NCBI GenBank assembly: GCA_003508835.1
Contig: PUFA01000066.1
Coordinates: 4,216,001 to 4,280,000 of the forward strand
DNA length: 64,000 nt
Direction of reading: 5' to 3'
DNA from: Eonycteris spelaea
Lineage: Eukaryota > Chordata > Mammalia > Chiroptera > Pteropodidae
Positions within the stretch are counted from its first letter, which is position 1, and the number at the start of each line of letters is the position of its first letter. Position numbers and translations under genes: made by a program. Below, in pieces: positions 11,796-22,560 of this stretch. The notes under the pieces are model-generated. The model was given only the letters and a program-made list of their open reading frames with translations. It was not told the DNA's origin and did no database searches.

Positions 11796-12477
11796 TGTGT
11801 ATTTTGCTGTAATGCTGGAAACCTGAGAGTGTAAAAATGCCCTTTAAGAAAGTGAATGCTGCTCCCAATACCTTGCCTTCTCTCTCGCTTGCAATGAGTA
11901 GGGCTTCCGGCTGAGGATAAGGATGTCCTTCTAAGGATAAGGAAAACGGTGACGTTACTACTACTTTCCATTTGTGGGACCATTTATCTTCACCTCCCCT
12001 CACTCCCCCCGCAGCATTGCACCCCTCTCTTCTAACATTAGCTCGATTTCTTTTCCAGAAATTATGTCTCCCCCTCCTTGCCCGCCATGAACATGGTCAA
12101 TCAAAGTGTTCTGACTTCCCAGTAAAGAGGTCAGAGAGGTTCCTTCCAGAAACGACTTCTTATTCCATTGCAGCCAAGGTTGGGGAAGTGACCCAAAGTC
12201 AGCGAATCAGACTGTCCTACCTGGGACTTTAAACTGTGAGTGAAGTGACTCGTAGACAGAAGGGTGGTCCAAGGGCAGTGATGGATGATCTACTGAGGTC
12301 CCACCTTGTTCCTGTCCCTTGTTTATGCCTGATTTTGCAGGCTTCCCATAAACCCTGGCGGCTCCCAAATAGCCTTCTAGTGAATTCCTCTTTGCTTTTG
12401 CCAGTTTCTGTTGCTTGCCGTCAAAGAACTCTGAAAGAGCATATGTTCCTTATTAACCATACTGGAATGGTGAGCAG
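9371..12477. other. AT-rich non-coding DNA with a TG microsatellite
   Basis: About 3.1 kb with few recognisable repeats. A (TG)n run lies at 11757-11799, interrupted by one GG, and a T-rich run at 11045-11058. The stretch 10420-11350 is strongly AT-rich and repeat-poor. No gene is supported; frames read from the TG tract give His-Thr repeats. Confidence 0.5.
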
Positions 12478-12600
12478 GTATCACTATCTCCATTTTATAG
12501 ATGGGGAACGGTGGGTTCAGAGAGGTTAAATGATGTGCCCCAAATCTCACAATGTGTAAGTGGCAGAGCCATGGTTTGGTCCCACAGTTTTGGCCTCTCC
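12478..12600 (-). mobile_element. MIR SINE
   Basis: On the plus strand the MIR antisense signature is clear: 'ccattttatagatgggga' near 12491, 'agagaggttaaatgatgtgc' near 12519 and 'gtaagtggcagagccatggt' near 12557. A second MIR in the opposite orientation begins about 115 bp downstream. Confidence 0.85.
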
Positions 12601-12714
12601 TTCAGAAGTACGTCTTTGAAGCTTATTTTGATTTCCTTTAGTGGCAGAGTGTGGCTTAAATACCAAACGGCCTTGTGTTTGCGTCTCGGCCAATGGCTGA
12701 AACTTTTGAGCTTT

Positions 12715-12830
12715 ATTCCCGTGTTCATGAATGAGGATAATAATGTCTCCTCTAAAGGACCGTTGTGAGATAATGATGCTGAAAGCACTCGGCCGTGCTC
12801 GGCAGGCAATAGGTGCTCAATAAACACAAT
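12715..12830 (+). mobile_element. MIR SINE, 3' part
   Basis: The MIR sense blocks 'gaggataataatgtctcctc', 'gttgtgagataatgatgctg' and 'aggtgctcaataaacacaat' appear in order. Confidence 0.8.
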
Positions 12831-13278
12831 CTTGACGTGTGGCGTTACGGCGTAAAATTCTGGATCTGTGGATTTTGTGTGAGCAAATCAATTACAGTGC
12901 CTTAGCAGTAGGAAGGTCGGTGAGACGACAAGGACCCTCAGGACAACAGCTCTTGCTGGATTTAACCAGGAGACATCGTCGGGTTGCTGGGCCAGCCTAC
13001 TCCAGCTGTCTGCTTCCCCTGACTGCTTCAGAGGCCGCTGGGCGTTCACATCTGCTCGCTCTTACTCTCAAGGTCAAGGACAAGTTGGCACAGACGTTCC
13101 CCCACGAAGATTTTTGCAGTGGTCAATCGAGCTGTTGTTGGGTCATGCCTGTAAGCGGGGAAGATTTGTTGTGCTGTAATGAATATAAAAACAATGGAAT
13201 GGTTGGACAGAGCTGAGGTCTCACTTTTTACTGAGCAAGCTTATTCTGCTTTTCCTCACTGTGGGCTCCTGACCTTGG

Positions 13279-13482
13279 CTGTCCAACAGAACTTTTTGTG
13301 ATGATAATCGTGGTCCATATCTGCACCATCCAGTGTGGTAGCCAGTAACTACATGGGCTATTGACGTAGTGTGACTAAGAAGCTGAATTTTATTTGATTT
13401 TATTTGATTTAAATTAATTAGACTTTAAATGGAAATAGTTACACGTGGTTTGTGGCTACCATACTGGAAAGTTAAGATCTAG
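13279..13482. mobile_element. hAT-type DNA transposon with long inverted ends
   Basis: It opens 'ggctgtccaacagaacttt', contains 'gtggtagccagtaactacat' near 13336 and closes with 'tttgtggctaccatactgga' near 13450. The two 'gtagcca/tggctac' blocks are inverted copies of each other around an AT-rich centre, as in the MER1-group element at 4990-5290. Confidence 0.7.
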
Positions 13483-13715
13483 AGGAAAAATAGGCCAGTT
13501 GTAGAAAACAAAGAAACTCTCTTTAAAATGAGCGGTAGATTTTAAATTAGTGAACCAGCGACATGTGGGTGTGGCCTCTATTTCTGAGATTCCAGGGGAG
13601 GGGCATATATTCAGATCATGGACCACGAGGATGAGACAGAAATGGTGAGCAGAGAAGGATGGAGAACAGCTCCAGGAATAAGAAAAGAAGGGCCACAGAA
13701 AATGATCCTCAGGGT

Positions 13716-14046
13716 TGACTATGGACCAAATGTTTGTGTCCCTGTAAATTCATATTTTGCAACCCTCATCTCCGATGCAATGGTGTTTGGAGATGATGCC
13801 TTTGAGAGATACTTAGGTCATGAGAGTGGAGAACTTGTGATGGGTTAGTGCCCTTAAAAGAGGAGACATGTTCTCATGTCTTGTGAGGACACATTGTGAA
13901 GATGTGTCCTAGCAAGCTAGGATGCACGTCTTCGCCAGACGCTGGATCTGCCAGTGATCTTGAACTTCTCAGAACTGTGGGAAATTAATGTTTGGCTCAA
14001 TCCACCCAGTCTATTGTATTTTGTTATAGCAGCCAAACCAACTAAG
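13716..14046 (+). mobile_element. MaLR (MST/MLT1-type) solo LTR
   Basis: Begins TGACTATGGACCAAATGTTT and carries the MaLR landmarks 'gatgcaatggtgtttggaga' near 13774, 'gtgatgggttagtgccctta' near 13837, 'gtgaggacacattgtgaaga' near 13882, 'tcagaactgtgggaaattaa' near 13969 and 'tattttgttatagcagccaa' near 14016. The 3' boundary is approximate. No internal retroviral sequence was seen. Confidence 0.85.
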
Positions 14047-15514
14047 TTGGGGTCCCTTCCTGAGTTATTATTTTAAGAACCGAACCTCTTAACATAGAGG
14101 AAAGCTGATCTTAGCAAGAATATTGGGGAGAAGGCCCAGCGAAACACAACATTTATCCGAAAGAGAGAGAAGGTTACTTGAAAGATACTATTTTAATCCC
14201 CGAAGAGACTGTATGTAAACCAGAAGTGACGGAGACATCTTAATTGATGAGGTTAAAGTTTATCTCTGCACATCCACCTCATCTGCCCACCCCACTGACC
14301 CAGGGGGCCGAGAACAGGCTTAGATCAGTCACAGAGAATGAGGAGACATTCCCCCCCCACCCCCGCACATCCAAACACAGCGTGCTAAACATTCTTTTAA
14401 CCTCAGTTGCAAAAACTGCATATTTATTTGTGTTAATTATTCAATTCATGTCTGACTTGCCTTCTGGACTACAAACTTCCCCAGGGCAGGGTTGTGTTTG
14501 CTTTGCTCACTATGGATGGAGGGCCAGGCAGGGCACAAGGGCGCGTTCTCCACATACATTTCCTGAATGAACAAGTGGATTGTCCAGTGACTGGCACCCG
14601 ATTGTCGCTTAGCAGCTTAACCTCTCTGTTCTCACGTAGTAAGGGAGTTGAAACATACTTTCTGTAATATGCCACCCAGAAGAGCTTGTTGGATTCAGGG
14701 AGATTGTGTGTGATCTTGAGAAAGAGACCTTCTTAACTTTAATAGGTTAAGAGAAATAGTTACTTAAGGACAATCATTAGAAATTTACTTAACAGATTAA
14801 ATTTAATTTACCTAAGAAGTTGTAAACATATGACTTCTATCTGTATAAATGAGTTTTCCCAAACTTCTTTAAGACTTTTTGCCCTGGATATGTAAAATGT
14901 GTGCTATTATTTATTTTTATTAAACACAACTCAGTTGAGAGAATAAGTCTAAATGTCTATTTTTTTTGCATTTTTTGGACACGAATGTCTATAGTATCAC
15001 AGATTTGCGGTGCTAAAATTTCCCCAGTACACAGTAAAATAAATGTGTAACTAGTAGAGTGTAGAATTATCCTTTATGCCACATGAGTATACACCACACT
15101 TTGGGGAACCCAGATGCCTCACTGTTGAAGGGATGTTTTACGGATTGTGCTTATTAAGTACAGTGGAGAGTTGGGGTCTCTACATTTGAACTGGGTAGCC
15201 CCCTCCACAGAGGACAGGCCTAGATAGCTAGCGTGACCAATGGGTCCTGGTTGGCCCAGGACTTATCACTGTGGGTCCCACCTCCCGGGGAACCCCTTAG
15301 TCCCGGGCAAACCAGGGTGATTGGTCACCCTGGAGTGGGTACACTCATAGCTTACAGCCACCATCTTTTCTTTTCAGAGATGGCTCAGCTAGTTCGCAGA
15401 TCTTGGCATAAGGCAGCCATGGCAAAAAGGGACAAATAAAAACCATCCTAGGTGTGGGGTAGGAAAACGGGATCTAAGCACTGACTCACTGCTCATTTGC
15501 TACCTCTGTCTTAT
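14047..15514. other. Unassigned non-coding DNA
   Basis: A C-run (14351-14363) and a faint MIR-like patch near 14590-14650 are visible. No gene or confident repeat is supported. Confidence 0.4.
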
Positions 15515-15750
15515 TTTGGGTTTCCTCAGGAGCAGACCCTGAGATGCAGATTCAAATGCAAGTAGATTATTTGGGAGGAGACCCCATGCAACACCCGCAA
15601 AGGAGTGAGGCAGTGACACTGGGATTGAGAACAGACTCTAAAAGATGCATTATTAAGCAAGTCACCCCTGGAGCCTCATCCTGTGTGGGACTTCTAGGGG
15701 CCAGTGTGGACCCGTGGGAGGTAGAGGAAGCTGGGGTACTCATACACAGA
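15515..15750. repeat. Unassigned old interspersed repeat ('family F'), copy 1
   Basis: Opens 'tttcctcaggagcagaccct', then 'agtagattatttgggaggag'. The same layout is seen at 60270-60420: 'cgcagaagcagaacttgaga' followed by 'gtttatttgggaggtggtac'. I recognise this as a recurring mammalian repeat motif but cannot name the family. Confidence 0.4.
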
Positions 15751-15889
15751 TCCCCTTAGTCGTTGGTTGAGAACTGGCCCTGGGGATGTTCACTTCTCCA
15801 GGACTTGTGGCCTGTCCTGAGCGCAGGAGCAGAGTAAGTTTCCTCCACTAGAAAGAGCCCCAGGCAAAGAGACGGGATGCTCAAGAGGG

Positions 15890-16010
15890 CAGTACAAGGG
15901 AAACGCCTGAGGTGCCGTGGGCCTGGGTTCCCCACTAGCTCCACCACCTCGCCTCGGGCAAGGCATTTCCCTTTCTGAGTTTTATTTTCTCCAATCATTG
16001 GGAAGCTGGG
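15890..16010 (+). mobile_element. MIR SINE, partial
   Basis: 'cctgggttccccactagctc' near 15921, 'cgggcaaggcatttcccttt' near 15955 and 'tctgagttttattttctcca' near 15974 fit the central MIR domain in sense orientation. Confidence 0.65.
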
Positions 16011-16254
16011 TTTCCTGAACTGTGGACATGGACCCCTGGCAACACGTGGGATGATTTTGGTGTTACATGACCTGGTTCGGATAACATGAATCACAGTGAA
16101 GAAGTGACGCCTGATCCTTGTTCTTCCAGAAACAGGATGTGCCCGTCCCCCACTGGACGCTCCTTTCTCCTCTGCACACCTCTCTCCTCTTGCAATGCCC
16201 CCTTTTTAACAAGAGAGAGTAGGCCTTGGACTCAATGCAAACCGCAGTTTCTAG

Positions 16255-16352
16255 AATGTAATAATATGTAATAATAATAACATGTAACAATAATATTAAT
16301 ATGTAGTAATAAAAGAAGAAAATAATATATAATAAAATGAATAAAATTAATT
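16255..16352. repeat. AT-rich TAA/TAATAA simple repeat
   Basis: About 95 bases made almost only of TAA, TAATA and GTAATAA units. Confidence 0.9.
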
Positions 16353-17869
16353 CTTATGGTTAGTTTCTAGTTACAGTATGCAATCTTTGTCTTCCTTTAC
16401 TAAACCAAAAGTCGAGCTAATTAAAGACAAACATTAAGTAAATAATGTGCAGATAGAATTTTAATATGGTTAAAACTATGAAGATGAGATATTGACTAAA
16501 ATAAACTATACGCCCTCCTGCTTCAAAAGTTCATTGTTTCTGTGCTTCTTCGAGAATCTTGCTGTTTTGGTGAAACTCCTATTGTTGACCTTTTTGATCA
16601 TACGTTAAACCTTCTCACGTGCTAGGGTTTTAAAATCTTTTCCCCTTCTCTGTGTGGCGTGTTATTTGCTGTACTAAACAGGGACAGACTATGGTTAATG
16701 GCTGTATAAAGACTGCCCATCGGGGGGAATTTTCTGGAATACACCATGGCAGGCTTCCCCAGCACCTCTCAATTCTGCCTAAAGAGGAATTTCAATTTTG
16801 GTCATTATCACTGTATCTAGCCACACGACGGCATCGGGAGATTTGCACTGACGCTCAAAAGCAGAGAAACTTTTAAGAGGGACAACTGTGTCCCCATCTT
16901 ATATTCATTTGGAGTCATGTTTGCATTCAAAGTTTTCTAAACAAAGGAGAGTATTTTAAGAGGAAAAAATGGTTGTGAATTCAAGCCTTGATTTGAGGAG
17001 AAAAAGGTATTTTAAAGACTAGGCATTTGCATGCTATTCAGTAGTTGGAAAGAAGAAACGTTAAATAAATGCAATGGCTTTAACAAAGAATGTTATTATT
17101 TGGAGCATGTATTCTAAGCGTAGTCTGTTTTATTGATAGCAAGTCTGCATGCAACATTTCCTGGAAATAGGTTAATTCTTTGTATTTTGTATAAACACTA
17201 CAGCCCACTAGAGGGCGATCTTTAGTTGTATATTTAACATTCTTTTTTTTTGTAAAAATAATTAAAAAAATGACTATAGGGCTATGAATTCTGATACAAT
17301 GCTTGTTGAGCATGTTATGAAATTTTCTCCTAGACATTGTTTTATTTTCAGCTTATACGTGTGAAATTCCACTTTAAGAAATATAACAGGATCCTGAATC
17401 TTTCAATATGTATAAAATCCCCATGGTATTGGAGCGTGATGGAAACAAACACATAAGTTTAAATTATTGTAATCCCATAGGTCTTTTGACTATTGTTTCT
17501 CTATGTATGTTCCTGTGCAGAGAAAATTTATTGTAAATATTAATACTGTCTGCTTAGATCTTTTGTGAAAAGACAAAGGGAAGCAGTGTGGTCTACGTGG
17601 GTGATTCTGCAGGGTTTTCCAGAGTGATTTTACATCTAAAGCAATTTCCAGGATTTTTGTTTAATTTGTTTTTCAGGATTTCGGTCCGTTTAGCTAAGAC
17701 GTTTGTATCGTCTTAGCTCTAAGGTGATAGTTCGCTATGATATGGATGTAAGGCAGAGATGCAAAATTTAGTTGCTTAGAGTATAATAAATTGATTTCCA
17801 TAGCGTTCTACGAAAGTCTTCATCTAAACACGTTTGGGAATTCTAATGCCCTGAAATTACAGTTCCTTT
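16353..17869. other. AT-rich non-coding DNA, nothing recognised
   Basis: No repeat or gene could be assigned. AT-rich with frequent stops in all frames. Confidence 0.45.
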
Positions 17870-18300
17870 TTATTTTTATAATTAAACACGATATAATATA
17901 GGAATATGCTTACACAAAAATTCAAACAAAACATTTCAGAATACTTAACTGAAGGGTAAACATTGTTTCTCTTTATCCCTTCCTAAAAACCCTCTTCCTT
18001 CCCCAGAAGTAGTCACTGTTTACGTATGTGTGTAGACTTCAGACGTTCCCTAAGGTTTGTTTGTAGTATAAAAGAAATGGTTAGTTTGTATTACTTTTAC
18101 CTTTGTATTGATAGATGGCTTTTCTTAGTTAACAATGTGTCTTGGCCATTTCCCATTTCGCTGCATGTAGAACTAGCTCATTCTTACAACTATGGAGAAT
18201 ATTCCACAGTCTGTATCATCTATACGGATGTCCTTTCATTTACTGCATTGGTTGTACCCAATTTTAAAATATTTCCAACCACCAGGCAGGAGACATCTTT
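17870..18300 (+). mobile_element. Old L1 3'-region fragment
   Basis: The sequence passes through 'cccagaagtagtcactgttt' near 18003, 'gtgtcttggccatttcccat' near 18138, 'gctcattcttacaactatgg' near 18175 and 'gaatattccacagtctgtat' near 18196. These are collinear with the 3' untranslated region of L1M elements. Confidence 0.65.
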
Positions 18301-19736
18301 GCTTATTTATCTTTGGTGCCCACGTGGGAGGGGCTGTAGATTTCTAGGGGGATCTCTAGGTCACAAAGTCGGTTAATTTATTTATTTTTATTGTCAGCAA
18401 TTCTACCCTCAGAAACACTCCCCACCCCCAGGAATCACCTAATCAAAACTCTGACCTGGGAGAGTTTTGGTCACAGGAGTTTCCGAGAGGTTCACCTGAA
18501 GCTCATGAGGACGTGAGAAAGCCTCCGAGCCTCCATGTGTGAAAAATCACGGCCCCTGGTTCCTCAAGGATGTGGCTGATGCAATTTCTCAGAGGCAAGC
18601 GGCGTTTGAGACCATTATTCTTATAAGGTAAACTTTCCTTGGTTAGTGAAAAAAAAAATGAGAGTTCAAGTCTGTGAACATTCGTTGGATACCTAATCTG
18701 TGTCAGCTACTGTGCCAGTCATAGCTTGAAATAATAAAAAGGAAAAGTTAAACAGAGCCTGTGCTCACGAGGGTGGCAGTTGCAGAGCGGGAGGGAGGGA
18801 GAGAATGAAAATTAGTTACCTGGCTATGGAGGATTAGGAAGAGCAGCTGAAAAAGGCGGCATACCTGATAGATTCTGGAAGGTGGGTGGACCTTCCACAG
18901 GTGATGATGAGGGGAGGGAGGAGAGGAGTTGGGGTAGATGGAAGGAGATGAACTATTTTTTAAAAACAAAAGGCATGCATATAGTAGAAATTTTAGAAAA
19001 CACAAAACACTTTAAAAAATCCCATTTATTTGGCCTCCCAACGACGAGCACTGCTATAAGTTTGATAGATTTATTTGGGGTATTTCTCCCAACGCATGTT
19101 ATGTAAAAGGGATTCACTGGTCCTGGATTTGGGGGTCCATAGTGTGACTCGCTCGCTGACAAGAATGGGCACGGCAGCCCTTCCCCTCACCACCTTGAGA
19201 TCTACGGGCGAAGGGCCTGATTGTCTGTTTAAAAAGGACTCCACTTTCTAACACTACGAAACCGCATCCTCCTTTTTCAAGCTCGGTGTTTGGGATGTGC
19301 ACTGGCTGATCACGCGTTTCTGGAGGCACCAGAAACATTGTAGCAAAGAGAAAGTCAAACACGTGGAATGTACCTATCAAAACACGATCACATCCTTCCG
19401 TGCTTGTCAAGGTGTCAATCAACACCAGGAGGCGATTTTTCTCCACAGGGCTCCATCATTTCAGTGCAGGAATAATGGCAAGGGATGGTTGGAAGAATTC
19501 CAGGTTAAGAAAAAAGTTTCTACTCATTCATTAAGCAAACATTTAAAAAATACATTGTAAGTGCCAGGAAGACAGGGACTGTCAGGTGTAGGATGATTGT
19601 CTTTCATCTTGGGGAAAGTTATCCTACCCACGAGAGTGGGCCAAATGTCTCCTTCTAAATGTAGCAAGACAATTGTCTGCAGGAGACAATTTCATTTTTT
19701 CTTATCGGACAGTTTGAAACTTCAGATTGTGCAATA
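18301..19736. other. Non-coding DNA with weak repeat traces
   Basis: A block at 18665-18790 ('acctaatctgtgtcagctac' onward) resembles the 'family D' repeat also seen at 34925 and 63230. Around 18950-19080 there is a faint antisense L1-like patch. Nothing else is supported. Confidence 0.4.
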
Positions 19737-20965
19737 CAGCAGTCTCTCCCTTATCCGCTGGGGATACATTCCAAGACCCTCCGTGGATGCCTGAAACTGT
19801 GGATGTACTGACCCCCACATATACTTCCCCGCCCTTTCCATATATACCTGTGTTAAAGTTTAATTTGTAATTTAGGTGCAGGAAGCGATTACCAGCAATG
19901 ACTAATAATAAAACAGAACAATCTTAACAATCTTAACAATATACTCTAAGAAGTTATGTGAATGTGATCTCTCTTAAAATACCTTATTGTCCTGTACTCA
20001 CCCTTCTTGTAGTGATGTAAGGTGATAAAAGGCGTTAACGAGTCGAGAATGCTCACCTTTTCACATAAAGGAAGCTCCTGGCTTCTCTTTGGCACGTCCG
20101 AATCCCAGCCTCACCACTCTTAGGCTTCGGGGCCATTATTAGGTAAAATAAAGGTGACTTGAGCTAAGCACTGAGATACCATGATGGTCAGTTTGATAAG
20201 ACCATAACAGAGGGGGCTGTATGGGGACTGACGGGCGGCGAGTGGGGCAGCGAGCGGCTGCTGCGTGGGGTGCGGCTGCAGCGTGGGGGACGTCTGCAGC
20301 GTGGGGGGCGTCTGCAGCGTGGGGTGCGCTGCAGCGAGGGGACGTCTACAGCGTGGGGGCGTCTGCAGCGTGGGGGCGTCTACAGCGTGGGGGCGTCTGC
20401 AGCGTGGGGTGCGTCTACAGCGTGGGATGCGTCTGCTGCGTGGGGTGTGGCTACTGCGTGGGGTGCGTCTGCTGCGTGGAGTGCGTCTGCAGCGTGGGGT
20501 GCGGCTGCAGCGTTGGGGATGTCTACAGCGTGGGGGGCGTCTGCAGCGTGGGGTGTGGCTACTGCGTGGGGTGCGTCTGCTGCGTGGAGTGCGTCTGCAG
20601 CGTGGGGTGCGGCTGCAGCGTTGGGGATGTCTACAGCGTGGGGGGCGTCTGCAGCGTGGGGTTGGCTACTGCGTGGGGGGCGTCTGCTGCGTGGGGTGCG
20701 TCTGCAGCGTCGGTGCGTGGGCAGTGTCTACACCGTGGGCAGCACCTGCTGTCTGGAGATGCTGGTCGAAGGGATGACTCACATCCTCGGAGACACGGAG
20801 TGGGACTTTAGAGATTTCATCGCCCTGCTCGGAATGGCAAGCTATTTAAAAATGTATGAAACGTTTTTTTTTGGAATTTTCCATTTAATGTTTTGACGTG
20901 TGGTTGACCGAGGGTAGCTGAAATTGTGGGAAACAAAACTGTGGCTAAGGGGGGGGGAACTATTG
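19737..20965 (+). mobile_element. TcMar-Tigger-type DNA transposon with internal minisatellite
   Basis: The element is bounded by TA dinucleotides (19735-19736 and 20966-20967), the expected target duplication for Tc1/mariner elements. Its left end reads 'cagtctctcccttatccgct' (19739 on) and its right end, reverse complemented, gives a matching CAATAGTTCC...CCTTAGCCAC. Internal blocks fit a recalled non-autonomous Tigger consensus: 'gactaataataaaacagaac' near 19900, 'ccttattgtcctgtactcac' near 19982, 'gggactgacgggcggcgagt' near 20224, 'gatttcatcgccctgctcgg' near 20813 and 'ttttggaattttccatttaa' near 20868. Positions 20251-20740 are replaced by an expanded tandem repeat. No transposase frame survives. 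Confidence 0.85.
20251..20740. repeat. 18-bp CpG-rich minisatellite inside the Tigger element
   Basis: About 27 copies of an 18-bp unit close to GCGTCTGCAGCGTGGGGT. Variants replace CTGCAG with CTACAG, CTGCTG or CTACTG. A 108-bp block of six units recurs: the 'tgtggctactgcg' variant appears at 20446, 20554 and, with 1 bp lost, about 20662. Because 18 is divisible by three and the unit lacks stop triplets, all three plus-strand frames stay open, giving repeats such as RLQRGV, ASAAWG and CVCSVG. These frames are not evidence of a gene. Each unit carries two CpGs and a G4 run. Confidence 0.95.
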
Positions 20966-20967
20966 TA

Positions 20968-21303
20968 TTTTATTTTATTAAAAACATTTTAATTTTTATG
21001 GTGACATTGGTAAACAAAACCCAGTAAGTTCCAGCTGTGCACTCTAACAGTAAGGCACATATATATTTACTCTGTGTGTTCACCTCCAGAGTTAGATTTT
21101 CTGTCACCTCCTCTCCCCTCTGGTAACTAGTCTACAGTCCATGTGTCTCTGTTTGTCCTCTTCATCTGTTTCTTTTAGGTGTATATCCCACATGTAAGTG
21201 ATAGCATGTGATTTTTCAACTTTTTCTGTCTGGCTTATTTCGTTTAGCGTGATTATCTTGAGGTCCATCCATGTACTGTATATTTTAAGCATAGTTTTTA
21301 ACG
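20968..21303 (+). mobile_element. L1 3'-region fragment of laurasiatherian type
   Basis: 'cctctggtaactagtctaca' near 21117, 'tgtctctgtttgtcctcttc' near 21143, 'tttctgtctggcttatttcg' near 21223 and 'gaggtccatccatgtactgt' near 21260 are collinear with the 3' untranslated part of L1s in carnivores, ungulates and bats. It begins directly at the right TA of the Tigger element. Confidence 0.65.
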
Positions 21304-22199
21304 GCAGGTAGCCCGGACCGGCAGGGTTTTGACAGGCAGAAGTGGGAGACAGCGCCTCAGAGAGAGGTGTCAGCTGGTATAAAAGTGGTTAATAGGTGTA
21401 CTGGGGGGATGGGAGAGGCTCTGAATTGCTTGACTCAGGTGGAGCAGATGGAAGCTTCCGAAGTTCCAAAGGTACCATAATATGCGGATTGGGTCCTCAA
21501 GAATTGTGGTGGACACACGCCATATCTTTTCACTGCTCAACCTCTTTTTCTTGTCCTTCCTAGGCACGGGAGGTTCTCCGTGTTTTAAGTCCCTGTCGTT
21601 TACCAGAGAAGGTTCATCCTCCCAGCCTCCTTGGCGGCTTGGGCACAGCTGTAGTCAGACACCTGCTGCAGATCTCGAGATTCCTGCTAATGAGGAGAAG
21701 TGAGCACCACGTGGAGCCCACTCGGGTGAGTCAAGCGGGGGCTCGCCCCGGTTCTGGGGGCAGCTGCAGGGGCTTGATGGGCCCACTCGGCGATGCAGGT
21801 GGCGAAGCTTCAAGGTCTGAGTCTCGAGAGGGACACCAGTGTCCTTCGGGAGCGGTTCTTGCCATGCCATTGAGGGCATTCTTCCTCCCCGAGCTGCCCC
21901 AAGCTTGATTCTCTGTCTCTCAGAAAGATTCTCTGATTACAAAATAGCCTTTAGCAAATTCCTTTTCCACTCAAAAAAGCCAGAGATGGATTCCGGTGCA
22001 ATTCTGATCTGACTTTAGAAGGACATTGGAGGAGCTGGTGCAGTGGCTGGATGAGGTATTTGTGATGTAATTTGACACTGAGCAAACAAATGTCTATTAG
22101 CACATTGGCTATGATAATGAAGTTTAATTTCTTAGACAACTCATAGGACAGTATATAAGAATATTAAAAATGGTGCGGCCTATGTAATAATAAAATTGC
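21304..22199. other. Unassigned non-coding DNA
   Basis: No gene or confident repeat. GC content is raised at about 21560-21900. The frames there (21639-21908 plus, 21655-21879 minus) show no domain. Confidence 0.4.
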
Positions 22200-22560
22200 G
22201 AATAGAATCATATTATTTTTATTTCAGCTAGATGGGAAGATTGAAAAGAAAATGCTCAGTGCTGATAAAGATGTGGGGAAGTAGACACTTGAGGTTCCAC
22301 AGAATAACCTTTCCGGAAGGAAATTTGTCATAATAAGTTCCACAACTTGGTATGTCCGTGTGACTTGATCCAGCAGTTTCATTTTTAGAAATTTGTCTAG
22401 GGAAATAATTGGTTAGGTACATAGTAAAGTTGACAGATGGGGATAAAAACATCAGCTTTATTACGGATGGAAGTTTCTTTGGATGATGTAGGTGGGAAGT
22501 GCATCTACCTGGGTACAGCCCACCCAGGGAGAAGTTACACCTGTCAGAGAAAGATGGCAT
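22200..22560 (+). mobile_element. Possible old L1 fragment
   Basis: 'gtgctgataaagatgtgggg' near 22259 and 'gatccagcagtttcattttt' near 22368 match the order of the region around the end of L1 ORF2, but similarity is weak and no reading frame is intact. Confidence 0.4.

Noticed and set aside
20221..20896. Three overlapping plus-strand frames of 170-208 codons with hexapeptide repeats
   Set aside because: All three frames are open because the 18-bp unit lacks stop triplets. They lie inside a transposon-derived minisatellite and have no conserved domain.
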